In this document: piece after piece, positions 1 through 11,597 of the stretch | Numbering within the stretch: position 1 is the first letter of the stretch | Layout: each line of letters opens with the position of its first letter | DNA from: Bufo bufo | Taxonomy: Eukaryota > Chordata > Amphibia > Anura > Bufonidae | Length of the DNA stretch: 64,000 nucleotides | NCBI RefSeq assembly: GCF_905171765.1 | Contig: NC_053392.1 | Coordinates: 442,956,837 to 443,020,836, forward strand | Direction: 5' to 3' | The notes under the pieces: generated by a model | What the model was told of the DNA's origin: nothing | Databases searched by the model: none | What the model saw: the letters and a program-made list of their open reading frames with translations, nothing else | Program-made: the position numbers and the translations under genes

Positions 1-169
1 ACGCCACCCCTTGGGCAGATTGGTGACGAGACAGGCAGGTTATAAAACTTTCGTTTTCGGTATTTATAAGGTGGACAGGGGGGATACTTAGATGATTTTA
101 ATACACTTGATAATACCTGTACTGTCATATATATACCTAAATATGCTTATTGGGCCTGTCAGTGTCCCT
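1..169. mobile_element. Kolobok-like MITE, right end only
   Basis: The segment ends in CCTGTCAGTGTCCCT followed by TTAA (170-173). It resembles the right half of the complete copy at 12,434-12,815, including the stretch before the terminus that reads toward ATATGCTTATTGGGCC. TTAA duplications with termini starting AGGG fit the Kolobok superfamily. The left end lies outside the window. It has no coding capacity. Confidence 0.7.
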
Positions 170-650
170 TTAACTATACATAGATGAACAGTTCATTTTA
201 CTAGGGTGTAGTATGTTTAAAAGCTGATTAGCCACTTTCCAAAGTGTCATAGATACATAATCCACTCCTACTTTTGAAAAAACTGCATTAAAAACCTGAA
301 TGTGTGGCAGTATCCTTACAGTAGAATTTAATAGATTCCTCAATTTATTCAAATGAAAATATGGACAAGAAAAGAAAAGAAAAAAAGCAAAACCAAAGCA
401 AAAGTCAACAAATGACCCTGCGTGTGAACAAACTCTTTTGTGCAATTGGAAATACATAGTACTAAACACAACAGTATAAAAGCATGTCATTTCATTAATG
501 ATCTTCTCAATTTCCAGAGTGCGTCTATCGAGTATGATTATATACTGGTCACACTTTGAGTTCATGGTGCTGTGTGTGAGTGTGTGTGGTATTGTAATGA
601 CAATGCCATTTTATTGCCTTAATATTCCTATTCTCTTCTGCAAAATGAAG
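170..650. other. No recognised feature; probable intron of the host gene
   Basis: This is AT-rich unique-looking DNA. Short ORFs here show no conserved pattern. The last 40 bases are pyrimidine-rich and end in AG at 649-650, which serves as the splice acceptor of the exon that follows. Confidence 0.5.
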
Positions 651-826
651 ATGATGATGAAATGGAGAAATTATACAAATCTCTAGAAGAAGCTAGTCTA
701 TCACCAATTGGAGATCGTCGACCCTCTTCGAAAATTGAACTAAGAAAGTCTTTTATTAAACGCAGCAAAAACCCTTCAATCAATGAAAAACTGCACAAAA
801 TCAGGACTTTGAACAGCACTCTAAAG
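651..826 (+). CDS. Penultimate coding exon of a conserved host protein (CNK2/IPCEF1-like C-terminal region)
   Basis: An acidic start (DDEMEKLYKSLEEASL) is followed by a conserved-looking basic helix (SPIGDRRPSSKIELRKSF, then NPSINEKLHKIRTLNSTLK). The exon is bounded by a pyrimidine-rich acceptor (AG 649-650) and a consensus donor (AAG|GTAAGG, GT at 827-828). The frame ends on a complete codon at 826, and the next coding exon at 3262 starts in the same phase, so the two join cleanly. The sequence recalls the coiled-coil region after the PH domain in the CNKSR2/IPCEF1 family of Ras/Arf-pathway scaffolds. That name is from memory and is tentative. The exon status itself is well supported by the phase match, the splice sites and the predicted helix. 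Upstream exons lie to the left of the window. Confidence 0.75.
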
Positions 827-853
827 GTAAGGTTAATTATGTTCTAATATTAA

Positions 854-2640
854 CCCTTTGGCACAAATGGATGTAGCTGTAAGTCCAGATTGCATGGAGG
901 TTTCTGCAATCAGACGTACAGCTACATCCAAATGGTTACTGTATGCTGAGACACGATTAAGTGTCACAGTCCCAGAGTATCCACTGTTAGAGACAGCGGA
1001 GGCACTGAAAAAGCCGGCAAGAGACCAATTAGAGTGGTTCCTTGCCGGCGATCACTTGGATTGGTTAGTCTGTAGAGACTAACCAATCAGAGCCTAGAAC
1101 AGTTAAAACTGCAGTTTTCAGGCTCTGATCTCCACCATTTGAGACCTGAGTAAAGGTAATGGCTGTCCCCTCTGTGCGTCTTCTGTGACGCCATTGCACC
1201 CCCTCAGTGCCCCCCAATGATCGAGATGTTATTGGCTTAGTGACTAAGCCACCTTCATGAGCAGTAGGTCTCACCTGTAACATATATGGGGACACTCTGC
1301 TGCAACGGCAAGGATCAGTGCTGGCAACGATCCCAGCCATTAAACCCCTTAGATGCAGCGGTCAGTAGCCACCACAGCATCTATGGGGTTAAGAGAGGGA
1401 AGGGGCTCCCTCTCTCCCCCATGGAACCGCCGTGCTGCGATGGCAGCATCCCAATGGTTGCCATGGCAGGCAGAGGCCTTACAAAATCCTCCAGGTTTGT
1501 CATGTACTTAAGCCGGCCAGGCCAGAGGCAGGGTCTGATCAGGTCTAGTGTCAGTGTAAAACTGACAGTACAGTGCATTGCCATAGATGACTATTGCAGT
1601 GCACTGTACAGCAATCAGACCCACTTGATGTTCAATAATCAAGTGGAACTTGGTAAACAAAAAAAAAGGAAAAAAATAAATAAAACATAAATAAATCACT
1701 TTTTTCTCATAACCCCTGATTTATAATTGGACGAAAAAAAAAAAAAAAAAAGTACAAATAATTGATTTCGCTGCATCTATAATGATTATCACTTTACTTA
1801 TCCTGCATGGTGAAAGCGGTATAAAAAAAAAAGAAAAACACTGACAGAATTGCTGTTTTTGTCACCTTTGGTATACAAAGCGATCAAAAAGACTTATGTA
1901 CCCCAAAATGGTACCAATAAAAACTACACACAAAAAACAAGCACTCAGACGATTGGGGGAAAAATAAAAAAAGTTATGGATGTTAGTATATGGCAATGCA
2001 AAATACAATTTATTTTTAATAAAAAAATATTTTCTGATGCAAAAGATAAAAAGACTATATAAATTTGGTATCGCTATAATCGTCTCAACCCACAGAATAA
2101 AGTTATTATATCATATATACTGCATGGAGAACCCCATAAAAAATAAAAGTAAAAAACACTGACAAGAATGGAAGTTTTGCATATCTCAACTCCCAAAAAA
2201 TAAAAAATAAACTATCAAAAAGTCATATGTACCCCAAAATGGTACCAATTAAATCAACTAAAATGTTAGAAAATCCAGGTGCCTCTCCTTCCCTTCTGAA
2301 TGCTGCCAGTTTACGACCACATATTGGGTGTTTCTGTGAACTGCAGAATCAGGGTAATAAAAATTGAGGTTTGTTTTGCTATTACTATAGGAAAAAATTG
2401 ATTGAAATGAAAAACCTGTACAAAAAATGACATATTTAAATTTCGCCTCCATTTGGTTCTATTCCTGTGGAACATCTAAAGGGTTAACAAAGTTTCAAAA
2501 ATCAGTTTTGAATAATTTGAGGAGTATAGTTTCTAAAATGGGGTCATTTATGGGTGGTTTCTATTATGTAAGTCCCACAAAGTGACTTCATAATTGAATT
2601 TGTCCTTAAAAAAGCCAGTCTTTAAAATTTAGAAAAAAAA
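854..2640. mobile_element. TTAA multi-hairpin MITE, 3' end decayed (intron insertion)
   Basis: It starts at TTAA (850-853) followed by CCCTTTGGCAC. The first 700 bases are a string of short perfect hairpins: about 868-930, GCCGGCAAG/CTTGCCGGC at 1012-1049, a 13-bp stem around 1059-1088, one at 1087-1128, and GAGAGGGA/TCCCTCTC near 1392-1420. The second half has phrases shared with other copies in the window, for example the CCCCAAAATGGTACCA type at 1900 and 2232, and GGGTTAACAAAGTTT-like text near 2482 followed by a segment also found at 42,180 and 48,790. The right terminus could not be found. It has no coding capacity. Confidence 0.6.
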
Positions 2641-3261
2641 ATGACATTTACAAATTGATGCCAACTTAAAGTAGACAGAAATTTTCATTATTTATTTTAG
2701 CACAAGGCCGTATCATAACAAAAAGGGAAAAACATGAAAAGGGTCTGAAGACTTTCCAAATGCATTTTATATATAATGCCTTAAAGCCCGCAAATCTGTC
2801 AGTTCAACACAGTCACAGTCTGATAAGCTCAATGAATAATTTTGCCTCAGACATTGAACATTTTGCTGTAGGTGCAAAAGTATGTGCTTTATAATAAATA
2901 ATAAGTGTTGAAGGGGTTGGAGTCTTTCTGTTCGGCCTAGTCAATATGACAGTGTTTGGTCAGTCATGTCCATCAGTAATTTTGAGCCATAACCAGAATC
3001 AGGTCAAAAACACAGAACAGGTGCAAATCTTTCCAATATACCGTATCTCTCTGTACGCTCCACTTCTGTTTTTAGCTCACAATTATAACTGAAATCACTG
3101 AAACATCGGCCAAGCTACTGATGTGTGAACTAGGCCTTGAAAACAGACTTACAATGAATGTGCATCTCAAATAATTTAGTATTGTATTTTTATTTTAACA
3201 GTAGAATATGATGCAGATTTATGTAATATTAATATTAAGATTTCTATGTTTTTTTGACAAG
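2641..3261. other. Remainder of the host-gene intron
   Basis: No gene or recognisable repeat was seen. The last bases form a pyrimidine-rich acceptor ending TTTTTTTGACAAG (AG at 3260-3261) in front of the terminal coding exon. Confidence 0.5.
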
Positions 3262-3435
3262 TGCAAAGAACATGACCTGGCGATGATTAACCAACTCCTG
3301 GAAAGTGGTGAAATCACAAGTGAAAAATACAGAGAATGGAAAGATAATAATACATTACTATTTCAAGATCTATACTCATCACCTTGTGTTCAAGTCTCTG
3401 CTGACAATACAACACTAGAAACACCATTCAGTTGA
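3262..3435 (+). CDS. Terminal coding exon of the same host protein
   Basis: The exon begins CKEHDLAMINQLLESG and continues through EITSEKYREWKDNNTLLFQ to a serine-rich tail ending ETPFS and a TGA at 3433-3435. It is in phase 0 after an AG acceptor, which matches the phase-0 donor at 826. The residues read as one amphipathic or coiled-coil helix that continues the basic helix of the previous exon. The family suggestion (CNKSR2/IPCEF1-like) is from memory. The shorter tail would fit IPCEF1 better than CNKSR2, but this is a guess. The 2.4-kb intron between the exons carries the TTAA MITE. Confidence 0.75.
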   Translation, partial: CKEHDLAMINQLLESGEITSEKYREWKDNNTLLFQDLYSSPCVQVSADNTTLETPFS

Positions 3436-3717
3436 GCATTACTCCTAAGGATTAACGCATATTTTTATTTATTTTAAAGCTTGTACATATTTTCCCCCTT
3501 TTCAAAATTATTTAAACACTGCAATGAAGATGACCAAAGGATGTTTATTCTCGGCATACCCTTTGTATCTTTTATATATTCGCTGTCCTTCGCACCAGAG
3601 GCTAGAATCTCCTGGAATAAGTTCTGGAAAAGATCAGTAGTTATGACATCCTCACTTTCCACATGTACAATGCATTTTTATAAATCTTTGTTGGACTTGG
3701 ACAAGTGTCATGTGATC

Positions 3718-3723
3718 AATAAA
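3718..3723 (+). promoter_or_regulatory. Poly(A) signal of the host gene
   Basis: AATAAA lies 283 bases after the stop codon in otherwise unremarkable sequence. The 3' UTR is therefore about 3436-3745. No better signal lies closer to the stop. Confidence 0.55.
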
Positions 3724-3745
3724 GTATTACCTTTCCTTTGGACTG

Positions 3746-4689
3746 GATCAGATCAACATATGGTACTTCTTAGGAAAGCTGAAAGTAAATGAAGAGGACT
3801 TTGAAAAAGGAAGGTTAATGGGACACTCTTGAAGACAGGTCATCAGTATAGAATATTTGGAAAACCCCTTTAAATATTATAACCCCAAGCTGCATTCCCA
3901 ATTCTGATGGATGCCATTGGAAACAACCAGCTTATTAGATGCTTTCCTAACAACTTAAGCTGGCCATAAACGTTAGATAGCTGTTGGCCAAACACTCCTC
4001 CTGACCCTTCCAAAAAAATGTATGCTCAGCTGAGTGCATGTGCTCCCAATATGGAAATAAGGGAAATAGGCCATTGCCAGATATCTCTGCCAGCAGCGTA
4101 ACTCCCTTGAGAACAAACAAAAAAATCATGCATGTTGAAAAGGTGACCCACACTTCCTTCATCCAGCATCTGCAATCAGGGGAAAGTCAGGACACCCTCT
4201 TACTCACTATGTGGTTGGGTCATGCTGAACTTGGCGAGTTGGGGCAACATTCACTTAATGTGTATGATTGGCCAGCTTTAGCCAAGTGCCCATAATGTAA
4301 TGGGGAAATTTGTCTCTCCACCATTAGATTACTGCACATTTTCAGAATTCTCATCCATGTGCTGCGTAATTAAACTGTAGCAGAAAAGCTGCGGTATTGC
4401 GGCTTTGAACTCAGCAGCATGTCAATTCAAACAGTGGATTTCTCTTGCAGACTTCACCCTTGTCAATGCAGTGGGTGAAATTTGCTGTCTTTTTCCACAG
4501 CAAAAAATTGTGTTGTTTGATGCAGAAAAGCAGCAAAAACTGCAGCAGAATTTTCCGCCACGTGTCCCTGGCCGTAACATGCAAGGACTATAGTCATAGA
4601 ATATACTGTATGTCATATATGTCATATAAGTATTTGGTAAAATGGGGTCAGAAGGTGGACACATCATTTATAAAAAGTGGAAACACTGC
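3746..4689. other. No recognised gene downstream of the host 3' UTR
   Basis: This is AT-rich sequence with a few repeat-like phrases (GGACACTC near 3820, CTGGCCATAAACG near 3959) that suggest old, unassignable repeats. The ORFs of up to 95 codons have no conserved look. Confidence 0.4.
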
Positions 4690-5029
4690 GGGGGACATTT
4701 ATCAACACCGGCTTATTGCAGGCTGGTCTTGATTCCCCCTGTGCTGCTGGAGGATGGGCATGCCTCTCATACATTTGGAGCATCTCCTGGCTGGGCTACA
4801 TCTGACGGCAGTCTCGTAGCTGCTATAGTCTTGTTCATGCCAGAATACTGGCGAGAAGAAAGATAAATGTGGCAGGCCTGCAGCACCCCCTGCGCCCCGC
4901 TGGCGGCACGGCCCATTTATACGCCACTTTGGAAAAGTGGCACATTTTGCAACACAAATGGATGTCAACAAAAATGTACAACCTATTTACACCACAAAAG
5001 TGACGGAAATAGATTATTAAATGTCCCCC
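4690..5029. mobile_element. MITE with GGGGGACATTTA termini
   Basis: The left end GGGGGACATTTATCA and the right end TTAAATGTCCCCC are inverted repeats 340 bases apart. There is no coding capacity. A target duplication is not clear, so the superfamily is open. A related pair of termini (GGGGTCATTTATCA) bounds 13,435-13,660. Confidence 0.6.
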
Positions 5030-5326
5030 TTCAATCTATTACTTTGTTATATAATGAATATGCAGTCATGGACTGTGTCTACTTGCATGTGTGTCAGTCA
5101 CTTCGTATATTTATACCAGCGAGGCCACAATGTTTTGAAATTTTCATTTTTCTTATGGTAGTCAATCAGATGCCTTTAATGTGTACTGTATGTACTTTAT
5201 TTATTGTCAGGTTGTTGTTGAACAGACATCACTGTGATAATTTTATGGCCCAAAGAGCATTTCTAGTGGACAGATATCAATCGCATATGAATATTATTTT
5301 CCTGATATTTCCTTTTTACAAATTAA

Positions 5327-5757
5327 GGGCTCTTTCACACGAGTGAGTTTTCCATCTGGTTGCGATGCATGTAGTGAACACAAAGCATCCAGACTGAATT
5401 CTAATCCTGACCTATTCATTTCAATGGATATGTGTACATGAGTGCTGTTTTTCATGCATCATCTTTGTGGACAGGAAAAATCACAGCATGTTCTATATTG
5501 TGTGTCTTTCATTCAGCTCTGGTTCCATAGAAATGAATGGGGCTTGCGTGAAAAACAGAAGGCATCTGGATGTAATGCGTTTTTCACTAATGGTTGCTAA
5601 GGGGAACACGCACATGAAAAACGCTTATAATCCGGATACAACCTGGATGGGAAAAAAGGCACACTGACCGCAATTGTAGAAAAAACTGCATGCAAAATAA
5701 TCAGTTTTTCTCTAAACAGATCCTGAAACAATCTATATCGCTCATGTGAAGGAGGCC
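5327..5757. mobile_element. Harbinger-like MITE, diverged copy
   Basis: The left end GGGCTCTTTCACACGAGTG and the right end CGCTCATGTGAAGGAGGCC are inverted repeats of the same family as 6010-6566 and 6717-7735. The flanks read TAA on the left and TTA on the right, so the duplication has decayed. Internal phrases (CATAGAAATGAATGGGG, TGCGTTTTTCA) match the other copies. Confidence 0.65.
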
Positions 5758-6009
5758 TTATGTATACAGGGTCATAAACCTTTACAGACCTCAATCTCAT
5801 ACAAAGTTAAATATAAACACGAGAAACCCTGCCTATAGAAGTTTTCAGTGAATAGTGTGGATTTTGGATGGAAATTGGCAGGTATCACCCTCATCATTGC
5901 AAAGGCTGAAATGAGCATCATAATTTGACGCGATTTAAAATATGCACCGTACGTCAAGTTATGCGAGGATTTTGTTGTGGGATGACATTTGTAAACATCT
6001 TTGCTATAA

Positions 6010-6566
6010 GGCTGGTTTCACAAGGGCGTTGCGGGTGCGTTGCGGGAACATGCACGATTTTTCCCCACGAGTGCAAATCGTTTTCATGCATTTTGCACGC
6101 GCGTGAGAAAAATCGGCATGTTTGGTACCCAGACCCAAACCCGGACTTCTTCACAGAAGTTCGGGTTTGGGTTCAGTATTCTGTAAATTTTATTATTTTC
6201 CCTTATAACATGGCACATAATTTTTCCCTACCCTAACCGCTGGTGAGGCTTCCGGCGCATGCGCAGTGTCGGCAGGTGTCCAGCTAACTGCTGTGAAATT
6301 TCCCTACCCCGTTGTTGTGCGCCTGCGCGGCATGGCACACCTCCTCACGTCATGTCCGGTGCGGCCGCGTCACAGCAGGAAGTTGCATGAAAAACGCACA
6401 ATATAGAGCATGCTGCGATTTTCACGCAACGCACAAGTGATGCGTGAAAATCACCGCTTATTTGCACAGCCCCTTAGAAATGAATGGGTCCGGATTCAGT
6501 GCGGGTGCAATGCGTTTACCTCACGCATTGCACCCGCTCGGAAATCTCACCCGTGTGAAAGAAGCC
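6010..6566. mobile_element. Harbinger-like MITE, TAA duplication
   Basis: The termini GGCTGGTTTCACAAGGGCG and CCCGTGTGAAAGAAGCC are inverted. Both flanks are TAA (6007-6009 and 6567-6569), the 3-bp duplication typical of PIF/Harbinger. It shares long internal stretches with the neighbouring 6717-7735 copy, including the TTCGGGTTTGGGT inverted motif near 6160. It lacks the large palindrome found in that copy. Confidence 0.75.
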
Positions 6567-6569
6567 TAA

Positions 6570-6713
6570 GGGCGCCTTCACACGCTGCGGATTTTGTTTC
6601 AGAATTTTCCATTCATTTGAATGAGGCTGCAAGCACATGGATTTCTGCAAACCCCATTCGGATTTTTAATCGCAGAATTTTCGGCAACAAAATTTGCAGT
6701 GTACAGTGCACCC
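6570..6713. mobile_element. Fragment of a related MITE interrupted by the next copy
   Basis: It begins GGGCGCCTTCACACGCTGCGG, another version of the same type of terminus. The text resumes after 7738 with similar wording (GCAGATTTTACACATGC). It is probably an older MITE split by the 6717-7735 insertion, but its right end is not identified. Confidence 0.4.
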
Positions 6714-6716
6714 TAA

Positions 6717-7735
6717 GGCCTCTTTCACACGGGCGTTGCGGAAAAATGTGCGGGTGCGTTGCGGGAACACCCGCGATTTTTCCGCGCGAGTGCAAAACAT
6801 TGTAATGCGTTTTGCACTCGCGTGAGAAAAATCGCGCGTGTTTGGTACCCAAACCCGAACTTCTTCACAGAAGTTCGGGCTTGGGATCGGTGTTCTGTAA
6901 ATAGTATTATTTTCCCTTATAACATGGTTATAAGGGAAAATAATAGCATTCTGAATACAGAATGCATAGTAAAACAGCGCTGGAGGGGGTTAAAAAAAAA
7001 CAAAAACATTTAACTCACCTTAATCCACTTGCTCGCGATGCGGGCATCTCCGTCTGACTCTTTTACTGTATAGGACCTGTGGAGAGCATTAACTATAGTT
7101 TAAGGACCTGGGATGACGTCACTCTGGTCATCACATGGTATGTCACATGATCTTTTACCATGGTGAATCACCATGGTAAAAGATCATGTGACGTACCATG
7201 TGATGACCGGAGTGACGTCATCCCAGGTCCTTAAACTATAGTTAATGCTCTCCACAGGTCCTATACAGTAAAAGAGTCAGACGGAGATGCCCGCATCGCG
7301 AACAAGTGGATTAAGGTGAGTTAAATGATTTTTTATTTTTTTTAACCCCTCCAGCGCTGTTTTACTATGCATTCTGTATTCAGAATGCTATTATTTTCCC
7401 TTATAACCATGTTATAAGGGAAAATAATAAGGTTCGGGTCTCCATCCCGATCGTCTCCTAGCAACTGTGCGTGAAAATCGCACCGCATCCGCACTTGCTT
7501 GCGGATGCTTGCGATTTTCACGCAACCCCATTCATTTCTATGGGGCCTGCGTTACGTGAAAAACGCACAAAGAGGAGCATGCTGCGATTTTCACGCAACG
7601 CAAAAGTGATGTGTGAAAATCACCGCTCGTGTGAACAGCCCCATAGAAATGAATGGGTCAGTATTCAGTGCGGGTGCAATGCGTTCACCTCCCACATCGC
7701 ATCCGCGCGGAATACTCGCTCGTGTGAAAGGGGCC
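6717..7735. mobile_element. Harbinger-like MITE with a ~530-bp palindromic core
   Basis: The termini GGCCTCTTTCACACGGGCG and CGTGTGAAAGGGGCC are inverted, flanked by TAA at 6714-6716 and 7736-7738. The centre, about 6905-7433, is a nearly perfect palindrome with arms of roughly 263 bases around 7167 (ACCATGGTGA/TCACCATGGT). Such a core should extrude as a cruciform or fold into a long RNA hairpin. No ORF is conserved. Confidence 0.8.
6905..7433. repeat. Long palindrome (arms ~263 bp)
   Basis: The left arm, starting with ATTATTTTCCCTTATAACAT, is mirrored on the right by its reverse complement ending near 7433. The only clear differences are a few indels in the A-rich stretch near 6990 and 7330. 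Confidence 0.85.
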
Positions 7736-8082
7736 TAACTGTTTACTTTGCAGATTTTACACATGCAAATTTGCTGCGTAAAATCAGCAGTGCATATGCT
7801 ATGTATGGCTATACCATTACAATCTTGAATTGCAGAATAGCTTCAGATATTTGGGGTCAATTATTAAGAAGCATACTCCAGTTTTTGGCGCAAAAAAAAG
7901 TACCAAGACCCCATTTTACGACTTTTTTAAAGCCCATGTCACAACATTTTGTCACACAGGTGTTTTTACAGCGTCCTGTCCACTTAGGAGTGGTGAGGGA
8001 ATGGCAAGAGACAGGACATTTGCCTCTGCAAATTTACTAACATTTACGCCAGGCATAAAAGAGTAGTGAAAACTTGTAATAA

Positions 8083-8322
8083 GGCTTCAAGCACTCAAAT
8101 GTATTTTCTATTCGTGTCCGATCATTTCTATGGGTTCGCAATAAAAACGGACCACACATGGATGTCATTTGTGTGCTGTCCACAACCTTGTGTCTGTTCT
8201 GCAAAAAGATAACACGTGTCCTATTCTTGGCTGCAAAATTTAAATGGGTCTGCAAAATAAAACTGATGCAACACGGATGTCATTCGTGTTTTGTGGACAG
8301 ATACGGTCGTGTGCAGGAAGCC
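8083..8322. mobile_element. Small Harbinger-like MITE
   Basis: The left end GGCTTCAAGCACTC and the right end GTCGTGTGCAGGAAGCC are loosely inverted, flanked by TAA at 8080-8082 and 8323-8325. It holds two related internal phrases (AACGGACCACACATGGATGTCA and AACTGATGCAACACGGATGTCA) that suggest an internal duplication. Confidence 0.55.
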
Positions 8323-9359
8323 TAAAGTAGGGCCTTTATACAGCAGCGCAAGGGCTATCAAAGACTGGCATAAGAAGCTGATCTTTGGTAAATAACCCCC
8401 ATTCTGTGCAGCAATACTGCAAAAATCTGCATGGAAATCTGCAGCTGCACATCTGAACCAAATCATGGATTTCAGGTGACGGGCAAAAAATAAAATACTT
8501 ACTTTTCGCAGCTATTCTATGGCTCACTTGCCTGAACTGATGACAGTGTCTGTACAACCCAGCTTCCTGCGATGATGTCTCGGCCCACGTGACCACAACA
8601 GTTTGTGATTGGTTGCATATATCACATAGAGGCAGTGGCATAGCGTGGGTCCCCCCCAAAACTGTGGACATGCCCCCTTTTTACAGATAATGTAGTACTG
8701 TCACCTGCAGTCCTATGTAACACCACAGTCATAACTCTCTTAGTACAGATAATGTAGTAGATGGGGGAGGAGACCCTAGAATTTAGAACATGCACATTGT
8801 GACCTGAACCTTGGGGCTAGGCTGCTGTAGTGTGGGCCAAATTCTCAATCCACGCCCCTCCTTCACACAGCAGACACTTGGGCTAATGTCTGCAATCAGT
8901 GATTGTGAGTTCTCTTGGGCAGGGTCCTCTCCCCCTCTGTACCAGTCTGTTACAAAGTTCATGCACATTGTACTTGTGGCGTTTTATATTTTGTATGTAT
9001 ACCTCCTCTTAGATGTACAGTGCAATGGAATTAATGGTGTTTTAAAATAAATAACTCCGATCACAGACATTTAACCCCTCATAGCTTGTTCAAATGTGAC
9101 CACGGCATCCGAGAGGCTTTTCCCCTGGAGGGATGAGCTCCTGGGGCTGGCACAGCTGTTGGTTGTTCCTAATATCCTGTGTCTCTCTGAAGAAACCCAT
9201 GGTATTAGACCTGTAGTTTCTATGGGGGCCTGCAGGTGGCCAGTCTCCATAGAAAAATAGTGAATTCCTCAGAATCTGCTGAGTAACATCACAACAGAAT
9301 ATGATAAAAGCAATCTAAAGATTAAATCTAAAAAGTTTTAAAAATATATAAAAATCACC
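8323..9359. other. No gene; scattered repeat fragments
   Basis: A hAT-like terminus (CAGTGGCATAGCGTGGG) occurs at 8632, but no matching right end was found. The segment 8690-9050 contains phrases such as TAGTACAGATAATGTAGTA that appear twice (8683 and 8738). Nothing in it can be supported as coding. Confidence 0.35.
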
Positions 9360-10138
9360 CCTCTCTATTATAAAAATAAACCAGCTGCATCCCAAAATGT
9401 CCAAACTATTAAAATATAAATGTATTTATCCTGTACGGTGATTGCCATACTGGAAAAATAGAATCAAAACAGTCGATCTGCATTTTTTTTTCATTGCTTC
9501 TCCTCCCAAAATTTTAATAAAAAGTGATCATAAAGTCATACACACCCCAAAATGGTATCACTAAAAACTACAGGTCACCTCCCAAAAATGAGCCCTTATA
9601 TAGCTCCGTAGACAAAAATATAAAAACTTTATGGGGGATTAGACTATGGCGATCAAAAGAAGAAAAAAAATCCCAAAATTTGTATTTATTTTTTAAAGAA
9701 AAACAATACAAATGTATTATCGTTGTAGTTTTACTGACCCAGAGAATGAAGAGCATAGGTCAGTTTTACTGCATAGGCAACGCCCTAAACTCATAAAACT
9801 GTGGTGGAATTGTGTGGTTTTTTTTCCCCTCAGGTTCTCAATACAATAGTAAATGGTGCCATTAGAACCTACAACTTGTCCCTCAAAAAACAAGTCCTCA
9901 TATGGCTTCAATGGGACGGCTCTATCTGTTCAAGTGAATACTACAGAGCCGCCCCGCTGCTCACCACTACAATTGCTGGGGTGAAAAGATGAGCAGAGCA
10001 GGCAGTGCTTGTATGAGCGCTGCCTTCTCTTTAAACAGCTGATCGGCGACGGTGCACTGAGTCGGAACCCGACGGATGTGATATTGATGACCTATCCTGA
10101 GGATAGGTCATCAATGGTAAAAAGTGGACAACCTCTTT
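9360..10138. mobile_element. Fragments of TTAA-type MITEs
   Basis: The stretch 9530-9900 repeats the CACCCCAAAATGGTATCACTAAAAACTAC type of phrase seen in the 854-2640 and 40,773-49,311 elements. From about 9890 it passes into another family that ends GATGACCTATCCTGAGGATAGGTCATCAAT (a 14-bp perfect hairpin near 10,088-10,115) and GACAACCTCTTTAA at 10,138. Boundaries are uncertain. Confidence 0.5.
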
Positions 10139-11180
10139 AAGGCCATTTTCACACAGTCAGTATTTGATCAGTATTTTTCAGTTATACTTCTTTTGTATGT
10201 AGATTCCACTGCTGGTTTTGGCCTGATTGTCAGGATCCATGATAACTCTTCTGTGATCCCTGCACTTTAACCCCCCAGATACCTTAGGCACTAGAATGCC
10301 TGTAAAAATCCCTATACACTGTAATACAGACATATTACAGTGTGTAGTACAAGTGATCTAGTAATTGCAGATACAAGTCCCTTAAGGGGACATAGAAGTA
10401 AATATACTTTATATATAGTTGAATGAAGTTTTAAAATATGTAAAAAGAAACTAATTTTAAAAGTCTGAAAAACCTGACCTCTTACTATCATTCTCCAGGT
10501 CAGTATACTTACAGCGATACCACATTTATATAGTTTTACTTAAATATAAATTTTGGAAAAACATTTTTCTTTGAACCGCCATGTCTAGATCACATAACTT
10601 TTTTTATATTTCTGTCTATGGAGCTGTTTGAGGGCTTATTTTTCCAGGGCAATCTGTAGTTTTTATCGATACCATTTTGGTAATAACAAAATAGCGAATT
10701 GGCCATTATCTCACTGTACGGCATAAATGCGTCTATATTTTAATAGTATGGGAATTTGGGGACGAGGACGCTTATGATTTTTATTAATTGTTTACTGTGG
10801 GGGAGTTGAATTATATATATATATATTTTTTACTTTTTACACATTAATTCCCCTTGAGGGACTTGAACATGCATTCATTAGAGAGCTTGTCCCTTAGACT
10901 ACAATGAATTAACATATATTTCTGCCATCTGCAGGCCTCCATAGGAACTATTGTTGTAGGTCAGTAGAACTAAGGCTACTACAAGGAATGCACAGCTCCC
11001 CCAATTGCCGCAGAAAGCGTTAAAGTTATATTATACATTAGAGGTACCCCAAAAAGGTGGCATTAAAATGCAACTCATCCCACAAAATAGTCCTTACCAG
11101 CCTCTTTATTCTGCATAGATTGATTCTGTTCCTGGCACTTCTGGATCATGTGCCCTGCAGTCTGCTCACCAGACTAATAC
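10139..11180. other. No gene; degraded repeat in reverse orientation
   Basis: The stretch 10,550-10,800 contains reverse-orientation versions of the same TTAA-family phrases (for example ATCGATACCATTTTGG), and 11,040-11,110 a forward one. No terminus is visible. A short (TA)n lies near 10,813. Confidence 0.4.
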
Positions 11181-11189
11181 AGCATCTGC

Positions 11190-11292
11190 TGTGTCAGTTT
11201 GAAGTGAGATTCTCTATGTACCTCTATGACATGCTCATTGAGGCTCTCATAGACCTACATAGAGAATTTTACATATGGCTAACACAGCAGAC
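11190..11292. repeat. Imperfect ~100-bp fold-back
   Basis: GCTGTGTCAG...ATTCTCTATGTA..CTCTATGA is mirrored by TCATAGACCTACATAGAGAATTTT...CTAACACAGC. No target duplication was seen, so it may be a MITE core. Confidence 0.5.
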
Positions 11293-11597
11293 CCTGCATC
11301 AGTGCAGTGGTTAGATGGCAATAAGAGGCCAGTAAGGGCTTTCACTGTACCAACCTAACCATTACAAATGGGGGGATGTCCAATAAAAAAAATAAGTCTG
11401 ATTTGCTTTTTTAAAGAGATTAAATGAAGTGTGAATGTGTTTGGTCATTAAAAGATACTAAATACACCATAAATAATACAGATATTCTAATTGTAATACA
11501 GATGTAAATACAGGTTGTACTGACATCTAGTGTCCAACATGAACATTGCAATCTAGATCCATACTGAAAAGTTTTCAAGTAGACTTTGGATGCAAAA

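Noticed and set aside
2470..2490. AAAGGGTTAA as the right terminus of the 854 element
   Set aside because: The same phrase occurs inside the related elements at 42,190, 48,000, 48,390 and 48,785, so it is an internal landmark.
8631..8660. hAT-like terminus CAGTGGCATAGCGTGGG as a complete MITE
   Set aside because: No inverted partner or 8-bp duplication could be found downstream.
10088..10115. Perfect hairpin near 10,100 as a terminator
   Set aside because: It is part of a MITE family end (followed by GACAACCTCTTTAA), in a eukaryotic setting.
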